A DNA stretch of 64,000 nucleotides from an uncultured Porphyromonas sp. (GTDB lineage: Bacteria; Bacteroidota; Bacteroidia; Bacteroidales; Porphyromonadaceae): assembly GCA_934364985.1 (NCBI GenBank), contig CAKRMU010000006.1:1-64000 (forward strand), given 5' to 3'. Under the pieces are notes generated by a model that searched no databases, was not told the origin of the DNA, and saw nothing but the letters and a program-made list of their open reading frames with translations. The number at the start of each line of letters is the position of its first letter. Positions within the stretch are counted from its first letter, which is position 1. Shown one piece after another: positions 27,071-35,316 of this stretch. The translations under genes and the position numbers were made by a program.

Positions 27071-27733
27071 CTATTGCCTCCTCTCATGCGATACATAAAC
27101 GATAGCAATCCCCTCAGAATAAAGCTTCACAATAGGCTCTGTGATCACATTAAGTGTTGCTTGCCACAGAGAGGAAAAGGTACGTAACTCAAAAGGATAT
27201 GCTACGCCACTGGCACTTATAGGCTTATTTTCAGTCGCAAATAGTGATATCTCCTGCCCCATATCTGCCATAAGTTGCAAGTGACCTTGGAATACCATAA
27301 GCCAACCATAAGGACTGTAGATACGAGATGTGACTCCCATTTTAAAGTATTCGGGTAGCAAAAAGATGTTCCCAATAGTATGATCCTCTCGCAAACCAGT
27401 AGCCCCAATAACTGCTAAGTCATTCCACCCTTGTCTGTGGGCAAAGTGGACTGCTTTTGTGAGGTCATTCGTTTCTTGATCGTCTACTTGCGTCAAATCA
27501 AGTCCTAATGTCATCAGGTCTTCGTGATTCACAGAATCGCCATCTCCAATAACTACGTCTGGCACGCGGCGAGTAAGCTTTAGGTACTTTGCTAAAGCCC
27601 CATCGCATATCACGATGTGTTTGGATGCCCGAAGTAGTCTCTGTGTTTCTTCGTCGTCTGTGATTACACCATTCGTTACCACTGTGGCCTGTGGAAGGTA
27701 TTTGGCATTAAGATCTATCGTTATCTCCATCAT
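27071..27733 (-). CDS. thiamine pyrophosphokinase
   Basis: Converts thiamine to thiamine diphosphate. The 220-aa protein has the family's ADGALAKYL-like segment (CDGALAKYLKLTRRVPDVVIGDGDS), the DQETNDLTKAVHFA motif that binds ATP and thiamine, and VIGATGLREDHTIGNIFLL. A beta-rich C-terminal thiamine-binding part follows. It overlaps the PnuC-type transporter gene by 26 nt, a classic transporter-kinase salvage pair in Bacteroidota. The start may be the second Met (27730). Confidence 0.93.
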   Translation of the reverse strand: MMEITIDLNAKYLPQATVVTNGVITDDEETQRLLRASKHIVICDGALAKYLKLTRRVPDVVIGDGDSVNHEDLMTLGLDLTQVDDQETNDLTKAVHFAHRQGWNDLAVIGATGLREDHTIGNIFLLPEYFKMGVTSRIYSPYGWLMVFQGHLQLMADMGQEISLFATENKPISASGVAYPFELRTFSSLWQATLNVITEPIVKLYSEGIAIVYVSHERRQ

Positions 27734-28304
27734 TTAATAACATCTTACGCCATTCAAAATACCCCACAACGGACATTATCGTATAAACAATAAAGAAACA
27801 GCCCGTTATTACAAACCCCTGAATAAAATAGAGTGTGCAGAATAGTGCGTTTGAGAGAATCCAGCAATACCACGTCTCAATATATTTTTTGCCTAATAGC
27901 CACATCCCCACAAAGCTTACAGCTGTTGCCAATCCATCCCATAATGGGAATGGACTACTCATAAACTTATCGTATACGGACCATAAGATTAGCCATAAAA
28001 GCAAAACGATATTAAAGGTCCGTAAAAGCAAATTCTCTGGAAGATGGGCGATGGTGACTTCGGCCATGGCCTCTTCAGAGTGCCTGTGTTTCAACCACTC
28101 ATAGCCACCCCACACGGACGCAATGATGTAGTACCCATTTACGAACATATTACCATACACTTGGCTTTTCCAGGATATGTATATATAGAATAGCGGAAGG
28201 ATTATACCCACTATCCACAGCCAAATACTTGCCCTTTGTTGAAGCCATAGGTATAGTAGTCCGAGTGTGGCGGCTACTAATTCAATGATCTGTATGGAAT
28301 CCAT
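27708..28304 (-). CDS. pnuT: PnuC-family transporter, probably thiamine (PnuT)
   Basis: Inner-membrane protein of 198 aa with seven hydrophobic segments and the PnuC-family elements SIWLWIVGIILPLFYIYISWKSQVYG, WGGYEWLKH and the late WYCWILSNALFC segment. PnuC imports nicotinamide riboside; the PnuT branch imports thiamine. The 26-nt overlap with thiamine pyrophosphokinase argues for PnuT, where phosphorylation traps the vitamin. No TPP riboswitch could be found in the leader, which is unusual for such a pair. Confidence 0.85.
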   Translation of the reverse strand: MDSIQIIELVAATLGLLYLWLQQRASIWLWIVGIILPLFYIYISWKSQVYGNMFVNGYYIIASVWGGYEWLKHRHSEEAMAEVTIAHLPENLLLRTFNIVLLLWLILWSVYDKFMSSPFPLWDGLATAVSFVGMWLLGKKYIETWYCWILSNALFCTLYFIQGFVITGCFFIVYTIMSVVGYFEWRKMLLNDGDNDRS

Positions 28305-28342
28305 CTATAATCTCTATCTTTTCCCTCCCGTTTGCCTATTAG

Positions 28343-28350
28343 CAAAGGTA
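28343..28350 (-). promoter_or_regulatory. -7 element for pnuT operon
   Basis: CAAAGGTA on + equals TACCTTTG on -, 39 nt before the pnuT start. A CCAA sits where the -33 CAAA (TTTG on -) would be expected, so the -33 box is imperfect. Confidence 0.5.
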
Positions 28351-28521
28351 CCAATTGTCTCGCTCTTTTCCAACGCTACGTGGGCAATGTTTTCCTCGTT
28401 AATTTTGTGTTAAGTATCAGTTCGTATGCTGTTACCTTAGTGCTTTATACTCCTATTTTACAGAAATCATATATTGCAGGGTGATTAATACCATTTTATG
28501 TATATGTACACTTGGTGAAAA

Positions 28522-28607
28522 TGGATACCTGGTATTCGCACAGATGAATATCGGGTATTCCCTTTGACGAATACCAAGTATTTGTTTCGGTGAATATAGG
28601 GCATTCT
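28522..28607. repeat. 23-nt-period palindromic array F (4 units)
   Basis: Units at 28522-28538, 28545-28561, 28568-28584 and 28591-28607; linkers cacaga, ctttga, tttcgg. Unit 1 TGGATACCTGGTATTCG is close to the perfect palindrome consensus. It lies in the 536-nt gap between the C10 protease gene and pnuT. Confidence 0.87.
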
Positions 28608-28739
28608 TTCTCCTTAGTAGGAAATGTATGAAAATCGGAACACTAAAGCAATGATAGAGCTATTCAAATAGTTGCGATAAAAAATTATTCGTATTCCCAC
28701 TTCTTTTAGGGAAAGTCAAGGAAGATTTTTTTATGGTTA

Positions 28740-28757
28740 TTTTTTTTTGGGGGGGGG
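28740..28757. repeat. T9G9 homopolymer junction
   Basis: Nine T (28740-28748) are followed directly by nine G (28749-28757). Such a tract is rare in this sequence and prone to strand slippage. It lies between the terminator of the C10 protease gene and array F, outside any supported gene. Confidence 0.9.
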
Positions 28758-28766
28758 TATTTAGTA

Positions 28767-28811
28767 AAGACAATGCCCTGAGAGGCAAATAGCATCTTAG
28801 GGCATTGTCTT
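28767..28811 (-). terminator. hairpin terminator after the C10 protease gene
   Basis: A perfect 13-bp stem (28767-28779 with 28799-28811, AAGACAATGCCCT and complement) around a 19-nt loop starts 30 nt after the protease stop codon on the - strand. No direct T-run follows (TACTAAATA, then C9A9), so termination is likely but not certain. Confidence 0.65.
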
Positions 28812-28840
28812 GCATATAGTCACTTAAGTTCGTATCTAAA

Positions 28841-31483
28841 TCAATTGATACGTAGACGATAGTCTTCGACCTCACCGTAGTTAAATATTTCGTCAGGTGC
28901 TGGATAGCCATCGTTCATCTTCATGCTAACCCGCACGCGATATAGTCCAGGATCCATGCGATAAGGGAGGGTAAACCATCCGCTCACATATCGGTAACCA
29001 TACTTGGAGGCTACCAATTCGTTGGAGCTAAATTTACCATCTTTATTGTAGTCAATCCAAATTCGCCAGTAGCACCAGTAGGTTTGTGAGGTGCCGAATG
29101 TTGGGGTTAATTGGAAAGACAGGGCTCTCCCTGGTTGCCCTGTAATATGGTGGGTATTGATGTAGGACGCGTAGTTATCGCCCTTGGTGCCGGTATTGGT
29201 CATGTCACCAATATTGACACTACTGATGAAGGCGTATGCTGAATTTTTACCATATGAAACGGGGTAAGGATCTACCTCAGGTTCGGGTTCGGGTTCAGGT
29301 TCTGGTGTTACTTCATCTTTGATGATAACGGGATAATCTTCAACCTCTCCGTGATCAAAGGTCTCGCACGCGTCGGGTGCAGATCCCCATTTCATTGAAA
29401 CCCTCATACGAGCATTCCCTGCTGTTGCCTCTTGTGGTAAGGTAAATTGCTTAGTTACGGCCACATTTGATTGGGTGGTAGTGAAGTCGAGGAGTAATTC
29501 CTCAGAGGTGAAGTTTTTATCTCCATTGTAGTCTATCCACACTCTAAAGTACTCCGGGTAGCTGCCAGAGAGAGACCCGGGCTTGATGGTCATATTATAC
29601 GTTTTGCCTGGTGTCAGTTCTATAGTCTTATTTTCAAAGTAGTTATAGCCACCTTTATTACTTGCAGTAATATTGGTCATCCCATTAAGGCTTACTTGAG
29701 CGATGTATGTACTGCGGGCATATCTACCCATTGAGGTGCAGTATTCCCCCGAAGGAGTAGGGGTGGGTTCGTCACCACCACTTAGCAAAGCCTCTACGTA
29801 AGGGCGGAATATCTTGGCACCCTCACTGGCATTGCTGGTGTTGATGACACCATTTTTTAGAGTATAGGTTCCCTCCTTTGTGATAAAGAGGAGTTGTGGG
29901 ACGGTCTCTATACCTAATACGCGTTGGACATAATCCCAATTGGCACCCCACTGATTATCGGTGACGACATCAAAACCGTAAAATGGCACTTTGCCTTTGT
30001 ACTCCTTAGCTAAAAGTTCAATGCTTGGGCGGGTTGTCTCGCAGTAGCTACAGCCTGTCGCTTTGATAAATACCACCATTGGACCATTATAGCCATAGCC
30101 AAACGCGACTTGGTTATTAGCACCAAAGGTAAGCATATTCTTGAATTGACTTAGTAAGAGGTACTTAATCTCGGATGTCTCTGGGTCAGGATTAGGATTA
30201 GGCTTTTGATTGGGCTCAATACCGATGACAATATCTTGTCCATAGTTATATCCGCCATTACCGCCACCTGTACCTAAGGAATATGGGTCAAGGGCATGGA
30301 GAAGGAAGTATCCATCTGACATACCGCCCCAGCCCCAATTGATATGGAAATAACCATTGGCATAACCATCACAAACAAAGGAGTGACCTGCCCCTGTACT
30401 TCCTGCTCCTGCGTATTGTACTGGTCTATCGTTGGCTAACTCGTTGTACACAATGTTTACCCATTGATTGCTCGAGTAGTTTGAACGATAGATGTCTTTA
30501 GCCGTGTTTTTATAGTAGAAGTGGTCTACTAATAGTGTGGGAACGTAGTACTGCCACGTGCCACTACCATATTGCGAGAACTGCATATTCAGCCCTACTG
30601 CCACATCGTAGCATAACTGTGCTACATCGTGATTCTGCTGGCGGAGGGTGGCGGCTGGCATATTGTCCCAGTTGTAAGACTTATTAAAGTTAGCGTACAG
30701 CCCGTCAGAAGTCGAAGTGTGAGAGCCAGTGCCGCGAGGTGGATATTTCCAGTATCTCATAATCTGAGATGTCGCTGTAGCAACGCACCCTACAGGAGTG
30801 CCTGTAGGACAATATGCGTTGTAGTAAGGAGATTGGTTCCATTTGATATCACCTAATAGTGGTGCTATGTTATTGGTAGCTCTTAGAGCATCTCCCACTA
30901 CTTCACCTTTTAGAGACGTGGTATATGCCTCACGTAGTTCTTTCGTGATGTGGGTCACTTGACGAAGTGAGTCGATACTCTCAGCGTATGAGCTAAGAAA
31001 ACTCATTATGTTTTGTGCTTCGGGATTGCTTTGTGCAATCGCAATATCCTCACCGAAGAAGTTGCCCTCTGCGGAGTATCCGAGTATAGGAAAGGTGACA
31101 TCCCAAGCCGAAACGATCACAAATCCTTTTTCGCTAATATTGAAAACGTAGTAAGCAGGAAGTGTAGAGCGATCATCGGTAGGAGCCTCTGTGGACGATG
31201 CTCTTAGCCCGCTCATACTCTTAGGCTCGGCAAAGGCGAGAGTGATATCTGTCTCTGATGATGCCCTAAGGTCGGCTCCAAAGGTGTCGCTTCCCTTAAT
31301 AAAGGTTAGGGCAATTTGCTGAGCCTCCTCTACTGATAAGTGGTGGGCTTGGATCGTTACTTGATCGTCAGGCTCCGAAATAATCGGGTTCACCCGCTCT
31401 GAATTACATCCAATAAGGATGCAGACAGAGCTGATGAATAACCCTATAAGAGCCATTAGCCATATGCTTTTTCTCTTATTCAT
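28841..31483 (-). CDS. C10 (streptopain-like) cysteine protease lipoprotein with thioredoxin-like and GEVEDY domains
   Basis: This 880-aa protein is built of several domains. The lipoprotein signal has lipobox LIGC (Cys 26). A Spi/C10 propeptide covers about residues 45-185. The peptidase C10 domain has catalytic Cys 233 in TPVGCVATATSQIMRYW and His 367 in GAGHSFVCDGY. A proline-rich linker leads to a thioredoxin-like domain (about 440-570) with CSYC at 478-481 and a TVP cis-proline motif. Two GEVEDY domains end at 712-717 and 870-875, separated by a PEPEPEPEPE linker. It lies 26 nt after the second CDC-like gene, the last of a three-gene operon. It probably matures or activates the toxin pair; that role is inferred from context only. 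Confidence 0.92.
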   Translation of the reverse strand: MNKRKSIWLMALIGLFISSVCILIGCNSERVNPIISEPDDQVTIQAHHLSVEEAQQIALTFIKGSDTFGADLRASSETDITLAFAEPKSMSGLRASSTEAPTDDRSTLPAYYVFNISEKGFVIVSAWDVTFPILGYSAEGNFFGEDIAIAQSNPEAQNIMSFLSSYAESIDSLRQVTHITKELREAYTTSLKGEVVGDALRATNNIAPLLGDIKWNQSPYYNAYCPTGTPVGCVATATSQIMRYWKYPPRGTGSHTSTSDGLYANFNKSYNWDNMPAATLRQQNHDVAQLCYDVAVGLNMQFSQYGSGTWQYYVPTLLVDHFYYKNTAKDIYRSNYSSNQWVNIVYNELANDRPVQYAGAGSTGAGHSFVCDGYANGYFHINWGWGGMSDGYFLLHALDPYSLGTGGGNGGYNYGQDIVIGIEPNQKPNPNPDPETSEIKYLLLSQFKNMLTFGANNQVAFGYGYNGPMVVFIKATGCSYCETTRPSIELLAKEYKGKVPFYGFDVVTDNQWGANWDYVQRVLGIETVPQLLFITKEGTYTLKNGVINTSNASEGAKIFRPYVEALLSGGDEPTPTPSGEYCTSMGRYARSTYIAQVSLNGMTNITASNKGGYNYFENKTIELTPGKTYNMTIKPGSLSGSYPEYFRVWIDYNGDKNFTSEELLLDFTTTQSNVAVTKQFTLPQEATAGNARMRVSMKWGSAPDACETFDHGEVEDYPVIIKDEVTPEPEPEPEPEVDPYPVSYGKNSAYAFISSVNIGDMTNTGTKGDNYASYINTHHITGQPGRALSFQLTPTFGTSQTYWCYWRIWIDYNKDGKFSSNELVASKYGYRYVSGWFTLPYRMDPGLYRVRVSMKMNDGYPAPDEIFNYGEVEDYRLRIN

Positions 31484-31509
31484 AATGATGATAATCCTAA
31501 TAAAGGTGA

Positions 31510-33198
31510 TTACATATTTGCATAGCTACCACTGATAACTCGAACGCCGTTGTCCATCTGTAAGTCAAATACGATATTAGCTTCGCGTCTATTGGAGCGT
31601 TTCTCTTGAGTAAAGAAATTCATTGTACCCCTCATGGCAGACATCATAAGATCACGAACGGTACAATTGACACTGTTTTGACCTAAGGTGTAAACAGGAG
31701 CTGTGCCAGCAGCATTGGAGTGAGCAAACTGCCCAGAAAGAGTTACTTTCATATTGAGAAATTCTGTCATACTCATTCCCTTTGGTCGCTTAATATTGAT
31801 TTCGGTGGAAGCAAATTCGCCGAGATCTACGTTTTGCTCAGGATCATCAATACGTACGTAGTCTTTCATGTTTCTTTCAAATATAACTTGTTTAGGCATC
31901 CCGTTAACCTCAAGGAACACTTTACCATAAACGAATAAAGGCTTAACGTTATCGGCTTTTGCTCTAATGGAGCGTGGCGAGAAGCGTAATACGAGTTGAT
32001 CCATTTCTGGCACGAAGTATGACTCATTGCGTACGAAGTCGCTCGTAAGTACAACCCTTGCGACTGAATTATCGTGAACATACCTCAAAGTATAAGCAAT
32101 AGGCTTTGCTGAAGATGGTGTAAGTGGGGCAGAAAGAGTTTTCTTAAAGCCTTCCCATCCCATAGACATGCCATATCCGTGGTCTTCTGATGTGCCACCG
32201 ATTATACGTGTTTTAGATACAGAAGCATCTAAAATTTCTTTGTATTTATTCTCTAATTCGATGTTAATATTTTCAGTAGGAATATTGAGGTTAAGTGCGG
32301 CAACTACGTCGTGGTATTCGTGGTTACTTGAGATAACGGCAAAGCCCATTCGCCCATAGAAAACCTCAGATACGTACACAGGTTTTACACCATCCATATC
32401 CTCAACTTTTGCATTTTTAAGGATAAATCCATCAGGAATATCAACCGCAATACTAAAGGTTTTTTGAATCGCTTTTACCAAAACGTGGGTCTTCATGTTT
32501 TGGTGAGAAGAGCTAAGATTAAGCTTAGCCATAAGATCCTCTTTTTGGTAACCAACTCCGAGCTTTACACCTATTTCGGTAGAGTTTGATACTTCATTAA
32601 CTTCAAACATTGTAGTAGCGGAGAGGGGATGGCTTTGCATACCGAACCACCTCTGAACGGTCATATTGTAGTCGCTGGATTTTGGATTAACAAAATTGGC
32701 AACATAGGTATTCATTGGTGTGGTTGGGATAAGGTCTTTTGCACTCCATACTATTTCACCAGTGGTCCCTTTTAGCTTAAGGTACTTGCCATTGGTGATA
32801 GAGCTACCAACAAAGACACTTCCAGGGAATATTTGACTCTCGGATGGGTTGAATATGGATAGCTCATCAAAAGCAAAGCCAGAGTTGTAAACCTTTCGGT
32901 GGTTAATGAAGATGCCTTGAATCCCATCGAAGACACCCTCCTCAATCGTTTCCTCATCTACCTGTGGAGCAAGTGGGTCAAGAGGCGGAAGCTCTCCGTT
33001 ACCTATCTCGCCTGGCGTTAACCCTTCAGGGTCTGGTAATGCCCTAATCTGTGCTTGAAGAGTGTTGGCATTATCAGGAGTATCTGGTGCATCAGGAGTT
33101 TGATTATTCTTTTGGCAACTTCCTAAAAAAGCGACCATGGCCATCAATATTGCTATCAAGTAGCAGTTTGTTAGTATGGGTTTTGTTATCTTAATCAT
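31510..33198 (-). CDS. CDC-like (thiol-activated cytolysin family) lipoprotein 1
   Basis: 562-aa lipoprotein (lipobox LGSC, Cys 28) homologous to cholesterol-dependent cytolysins. Landmarks run in CDC order: IFPGSVFVGSSITNGKYL (123-140), matching CDC FPGALxxAN; the strand KTHVLVKAIQKTFSIAVDIPDG (236-257); PVYVSEVFYGRMGFAVIS (273-290), matching VSNVAYGR; YKEILDASVSKTRIIGGTSEDHG (319-341), matching YKDI...VLGG..EH; and AYTLRYVHDNSVARV (368-382), matching SYTxxFLKDNSVA. The C-terminal domain 4 region lacks the CDC undecapeptide, so cholesterol binding is not expected. It lies 41 nt from its paralogue and 26 nt from the C10 protease. Confidence 0.9.
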   Translation of the reverse strand: MIKITKPILTNCYLIAILMAMVAFLGSCQKNNQTPDAPDTPDNANTLQAQIRALPDPEGLTPGEIGNGELPPLDPLAPQVDEETIEEGVFDGIQGIFINHRKVYNSGFAFDELSIFNPSESQIFPGSVFVGSSITNGKYLKLKGTTGEIVWSAKDLIPTTPMNTYVANFVNPKSSDYNMTVQRWFGMQSHPLSATTMFEVNEVSNSTEIGVKLGVGYQKEDLMAKLNLSSSHQNMKTHVLVKAIQKTFSIAVDIPDGFILKNAKVEDMDGVKPVYVSEVFYGRMGFAVISSNHEYHDVVAALNLNIPTENINIELENKYKEILDASVSKTRIIGGTSEDHGYGMSMGWEGFKKTLSAPLTPSSAKPIAYTLRYVHDNSVARVVLTSDFVRNESYFVPEMDQLVLRFSPRSIRAKADNVKPLFVYGKVFLEVNGMPKQVIFERNMKDYVRIDDPEQNVDLGEFASTEINIKRPKGMSMTEFLNMKVTLSGQFAHSNAAGTAPVYTLGQNSVNCTVRDLMMSAMRGTMNFFTQEKRSNRREANIVFDLQMDNGVRVISGSYANM

Positions 33199-33239
33199 AG
33201 TCTCTGTATAATGTCTATTGTTGTATTCGTTCTTTATTT

Positions 33240-34988
33240 TTAGTTGAAATATGTTTGAGGTTGACTACCATAACATCTCGTTTCAGTAGTCTTCTTATTC
33301 CCAATAGTAATGCTTCGAAGTCCATTGGACACCTCCTCTACTTCTTTAGTATCGTAGAAAAGATCAAATAGGACAGTGGCACTAAAGTCAAGGCGTGTAT
33401 TCCTACGAGTCGAAACAGTCAGTGAGTTATGGATTGCATTAAATAGCAAATCCTGAATCCTAATACTATATTCGCTTGCACCGAGGTCGTCACCTGTTAT
33501 CGTACCAGCTGCATTGGTGTTGTGGAATTTTGTGTTAATAAAGATGCGTTGATTGAGGAAGTCTTGCATGCTCATACCTTTAGGACGCTTGAGCGTAATG
33601 GTAGTATTCTCAGCGTTTGGTAAGGTGGATTGCTTCTGCTTATCCAGCTTTATGTATTGGCTCATTGGTATCCAAAGAAGTTTGTAATCCTCTTGTAGTT
33701 GACCCTCAGCCGATAATTCCTTAGGTACAGTTAAGATCGTATGTCCCCAAACTTGCAGGTCTTCCTTATTTCCAGCATTGGCTTTAAGTTGCACTGGTCG
33801 GAGAGAAAAAGTCAACTCGTCGCACTCCTTGACGAAGTAACTCTCGGTAACTGGGTATTGACCAGTCTGTACAACGCGAGCGACTGAATTGTCATCGGCA
33901 TATCTAAGAGTGATGGCTACAGGTACTGCTTCTGCTGCATTCAGTTCTGTAGAAATCGCCTCTTTAAAGCCTGCCCATCCGTCTTTCACCGAAAGCCCAT
34001 GGTCACCAGACTTACCGCCAGTAAAGACATACTGAGTATAGCTCTCGTCAAGAATCTTTTTATAGGTAGCAGACATCTCCAAGTGGAAGGTAGGTACCAT
34101 TATCTCTAAAGCTGCCAATAGCTCCAGATAGTCGTGGTCACTTGAAATCAGGGCATACCCCATACGGCCATAGAATACATCCGAAATATAAACGGGCATT
34201 ACCCCATCAAACGAGTCTTTGTCTGCTGCCAATAAGATAGGACGATCTGGTATATCCATAGATACCGAATATAACTTTTGAACAAACTTTACCAAGATGT
34301 GAGTTTTGAGTAGTCCGCGTCTTCCTTCGAATGAGATGCCGGCTTTGACATTTTCGCTTTCAAAACCAATACCAAGTTTTGAGCTAAATTCTCTCAAGTC
34401 CTTTACCTCTGTCATCTCAAAGGTCGTTATGGCTGAAGTAGGGAGCTGAGGTGCAGAGCGCCAGCCTTGCATTGTCGCAGCAAAATCGCTGAATTGTGGT
34501 TCGGAGACAGTCTTGACAAATACAAAATCGTCAGGGGCTGCCGGGATGAGATCGGGACTTGACCACGTCAATTCTCCCACTTTTTTACCCTTAATAGGTA
34601 AGTATTTGCCGTTACCGATTGAGTTACCTACTAAAACGTTCCCTGGGTAAATTAAATTACTCATTGGGTTAAATAGTAGGTATTCGTTGTACACCACGCC
34701 TCCGCTGTACATGGTACTCCGACTTATGATCACGCCGTTTATACCATCTTTGTTGGTAGGAACGACCTGCCCACCTTCGGAGGGGTCACCAATAGGCGTT
34801 GGCGGTGCTACTGGGTCGCCACCCCTAAGCATGCCAGGGGCAAGCGGTAGCTGCTTTAGGTCTACATTATTAGTGGCAAGCGGTTCTTCGACATTGCCAC
34901 TTCTCGTACATGAAAGAAGGAGTAGTAGACCGAAAAGAAGTCCCCATCTCTGCATACGAATTAAGGTAAAGGATCTCTGTTTATTCAT
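33240..34988 (-). CDS. CDC-like (thiol-activated cytolysin family) lipoprotein 2
   Basis: 582-aa paralogue of the next gene and first in the operon. Lipobox LLSC (Cys 27) gives a lipidated N terminus after a short signal. CDC landmarks: LIYPGNVLVGNSIGNGKYL (112-130), KTHILVKFVQKLYSVSMDIPD (228-248), PVYISDVFYGRMGYALIS (265-282), YKKILDESYTQYVFTGGKSGDHG (309-331) and AITLRYADDNSVARV (358-372). Both paralogues share RPKGMSMxxFLN in the C-terminal domain (about 468-479 here). No undecapeptide is present. The C-terminal tail is 20 residues longer and more polar than in its partner. Two different CDC-like proteins in tandem fit a two-component pore. Confidence 0.9.
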   Translation of the reverse strand: MNKQRSFTLIRMQRWGLLFGLLLLLSCTRSGNVEEPLATNNVDLKQLPLAPGMLRGGDPVAPPTPIGDPSEGGQVVPTNKDGINGVIISRSTMYSGGVVYNEYLLFNPMSNLIYPGNVLVGNSIGNGKYLPIKGKKVGELTWSSPDLIPAAPDDFVFVKTVSEPQFSDFAATMQGWRSAPQLPTSAITTFEMTEVKDLREFSSKLGIGFESENVKAGISFEGRRGLLKTHILVKFVQKLYSVSMDIPDRPILLAADKDSFDGVMPVYISDVFYGRMGYALISSDHDYLELLAALEIMVPTFHLEMSATYKKILDESYTQYVFTGGKSGDHGLSVKDGWAGFKEAISTELNAAEAVPVAITLRYADDNSVARVVQTGQYPVTESYFVKECDELTFSLRPVQLKANAGNKEDLQVWGHTILTVPKELSAEGQLQEDYKLLWIPMSQYIKLDKQKQSTLPNAENTTITLKRPKGMSMQDFLNQRIFINTKFHNTNAAGTITGDDLGASEYSIRIQDLLFNAIHNSLTVSTRRNTRLDFSATVLFDLFYDTKEVEEVSNGLRSITIGNKKTTETRCYGSQPQTYFN

Positions 34989-35316
34989 AATCCTTAATTA
35001 ATAAAATGTGAATTGAAAGCAGTGTCTCTCCAAACCTAATCTGAAACCAAACGCGTTGAAAGTGAATTTGTATTCAGACTATGTTTTGAAAAACAAATCG
35101 GCACAATGTTACGGAAAAAATCCTAACTATCCAAATTTTATATTAAAAAGTTGATTCCAGTGGATAAATGTATGCAGATGATACTATTGATAGATATTTA
35201 TAAAGGTTAATCCATAATAAGACAATATTTTGTTGCTTTCTGCATTGTTTTTTATTATAATAGTGGAGACCTATTATGAGCAGTAAAAGGAAGCACACCT
35301 TTCCTATTATCTGTTG
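34989..35316. other. 328-nt leader gap upstream of the CDC-like operon
   Basis: AT-rich gap between dprA and the first CDC-like gene, all on the - strand. No repeat array, RNA gene or strict TTTG-N19-TAnnTTTG promoter was found. A short stem followed by TTTT near 35285-35306 might weakly end dprA transcription. The length suggests that the toxin operon has its own promoter and regulatory leader. Confidence 0.5.

Noticed and set aside
28305..28520. TPP riboswitch upstream of pnuT
   Set aside because: No conserved TPP motifs were found on the - strand; the similarity near 28380 (GCTACG) is too short.
28660..28911. 83-codon frame overlapping the end of the C10 gene
   Set aside because: It overlaps the C10 coding end, its terminator and the T9G9 tract; it is a shadow frame.
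34989..35316. Immunity gene for the CDC-like pair in the leader gap
   Set aside because: No open frame with a lipoprotein signal was found in this gap on either strand.
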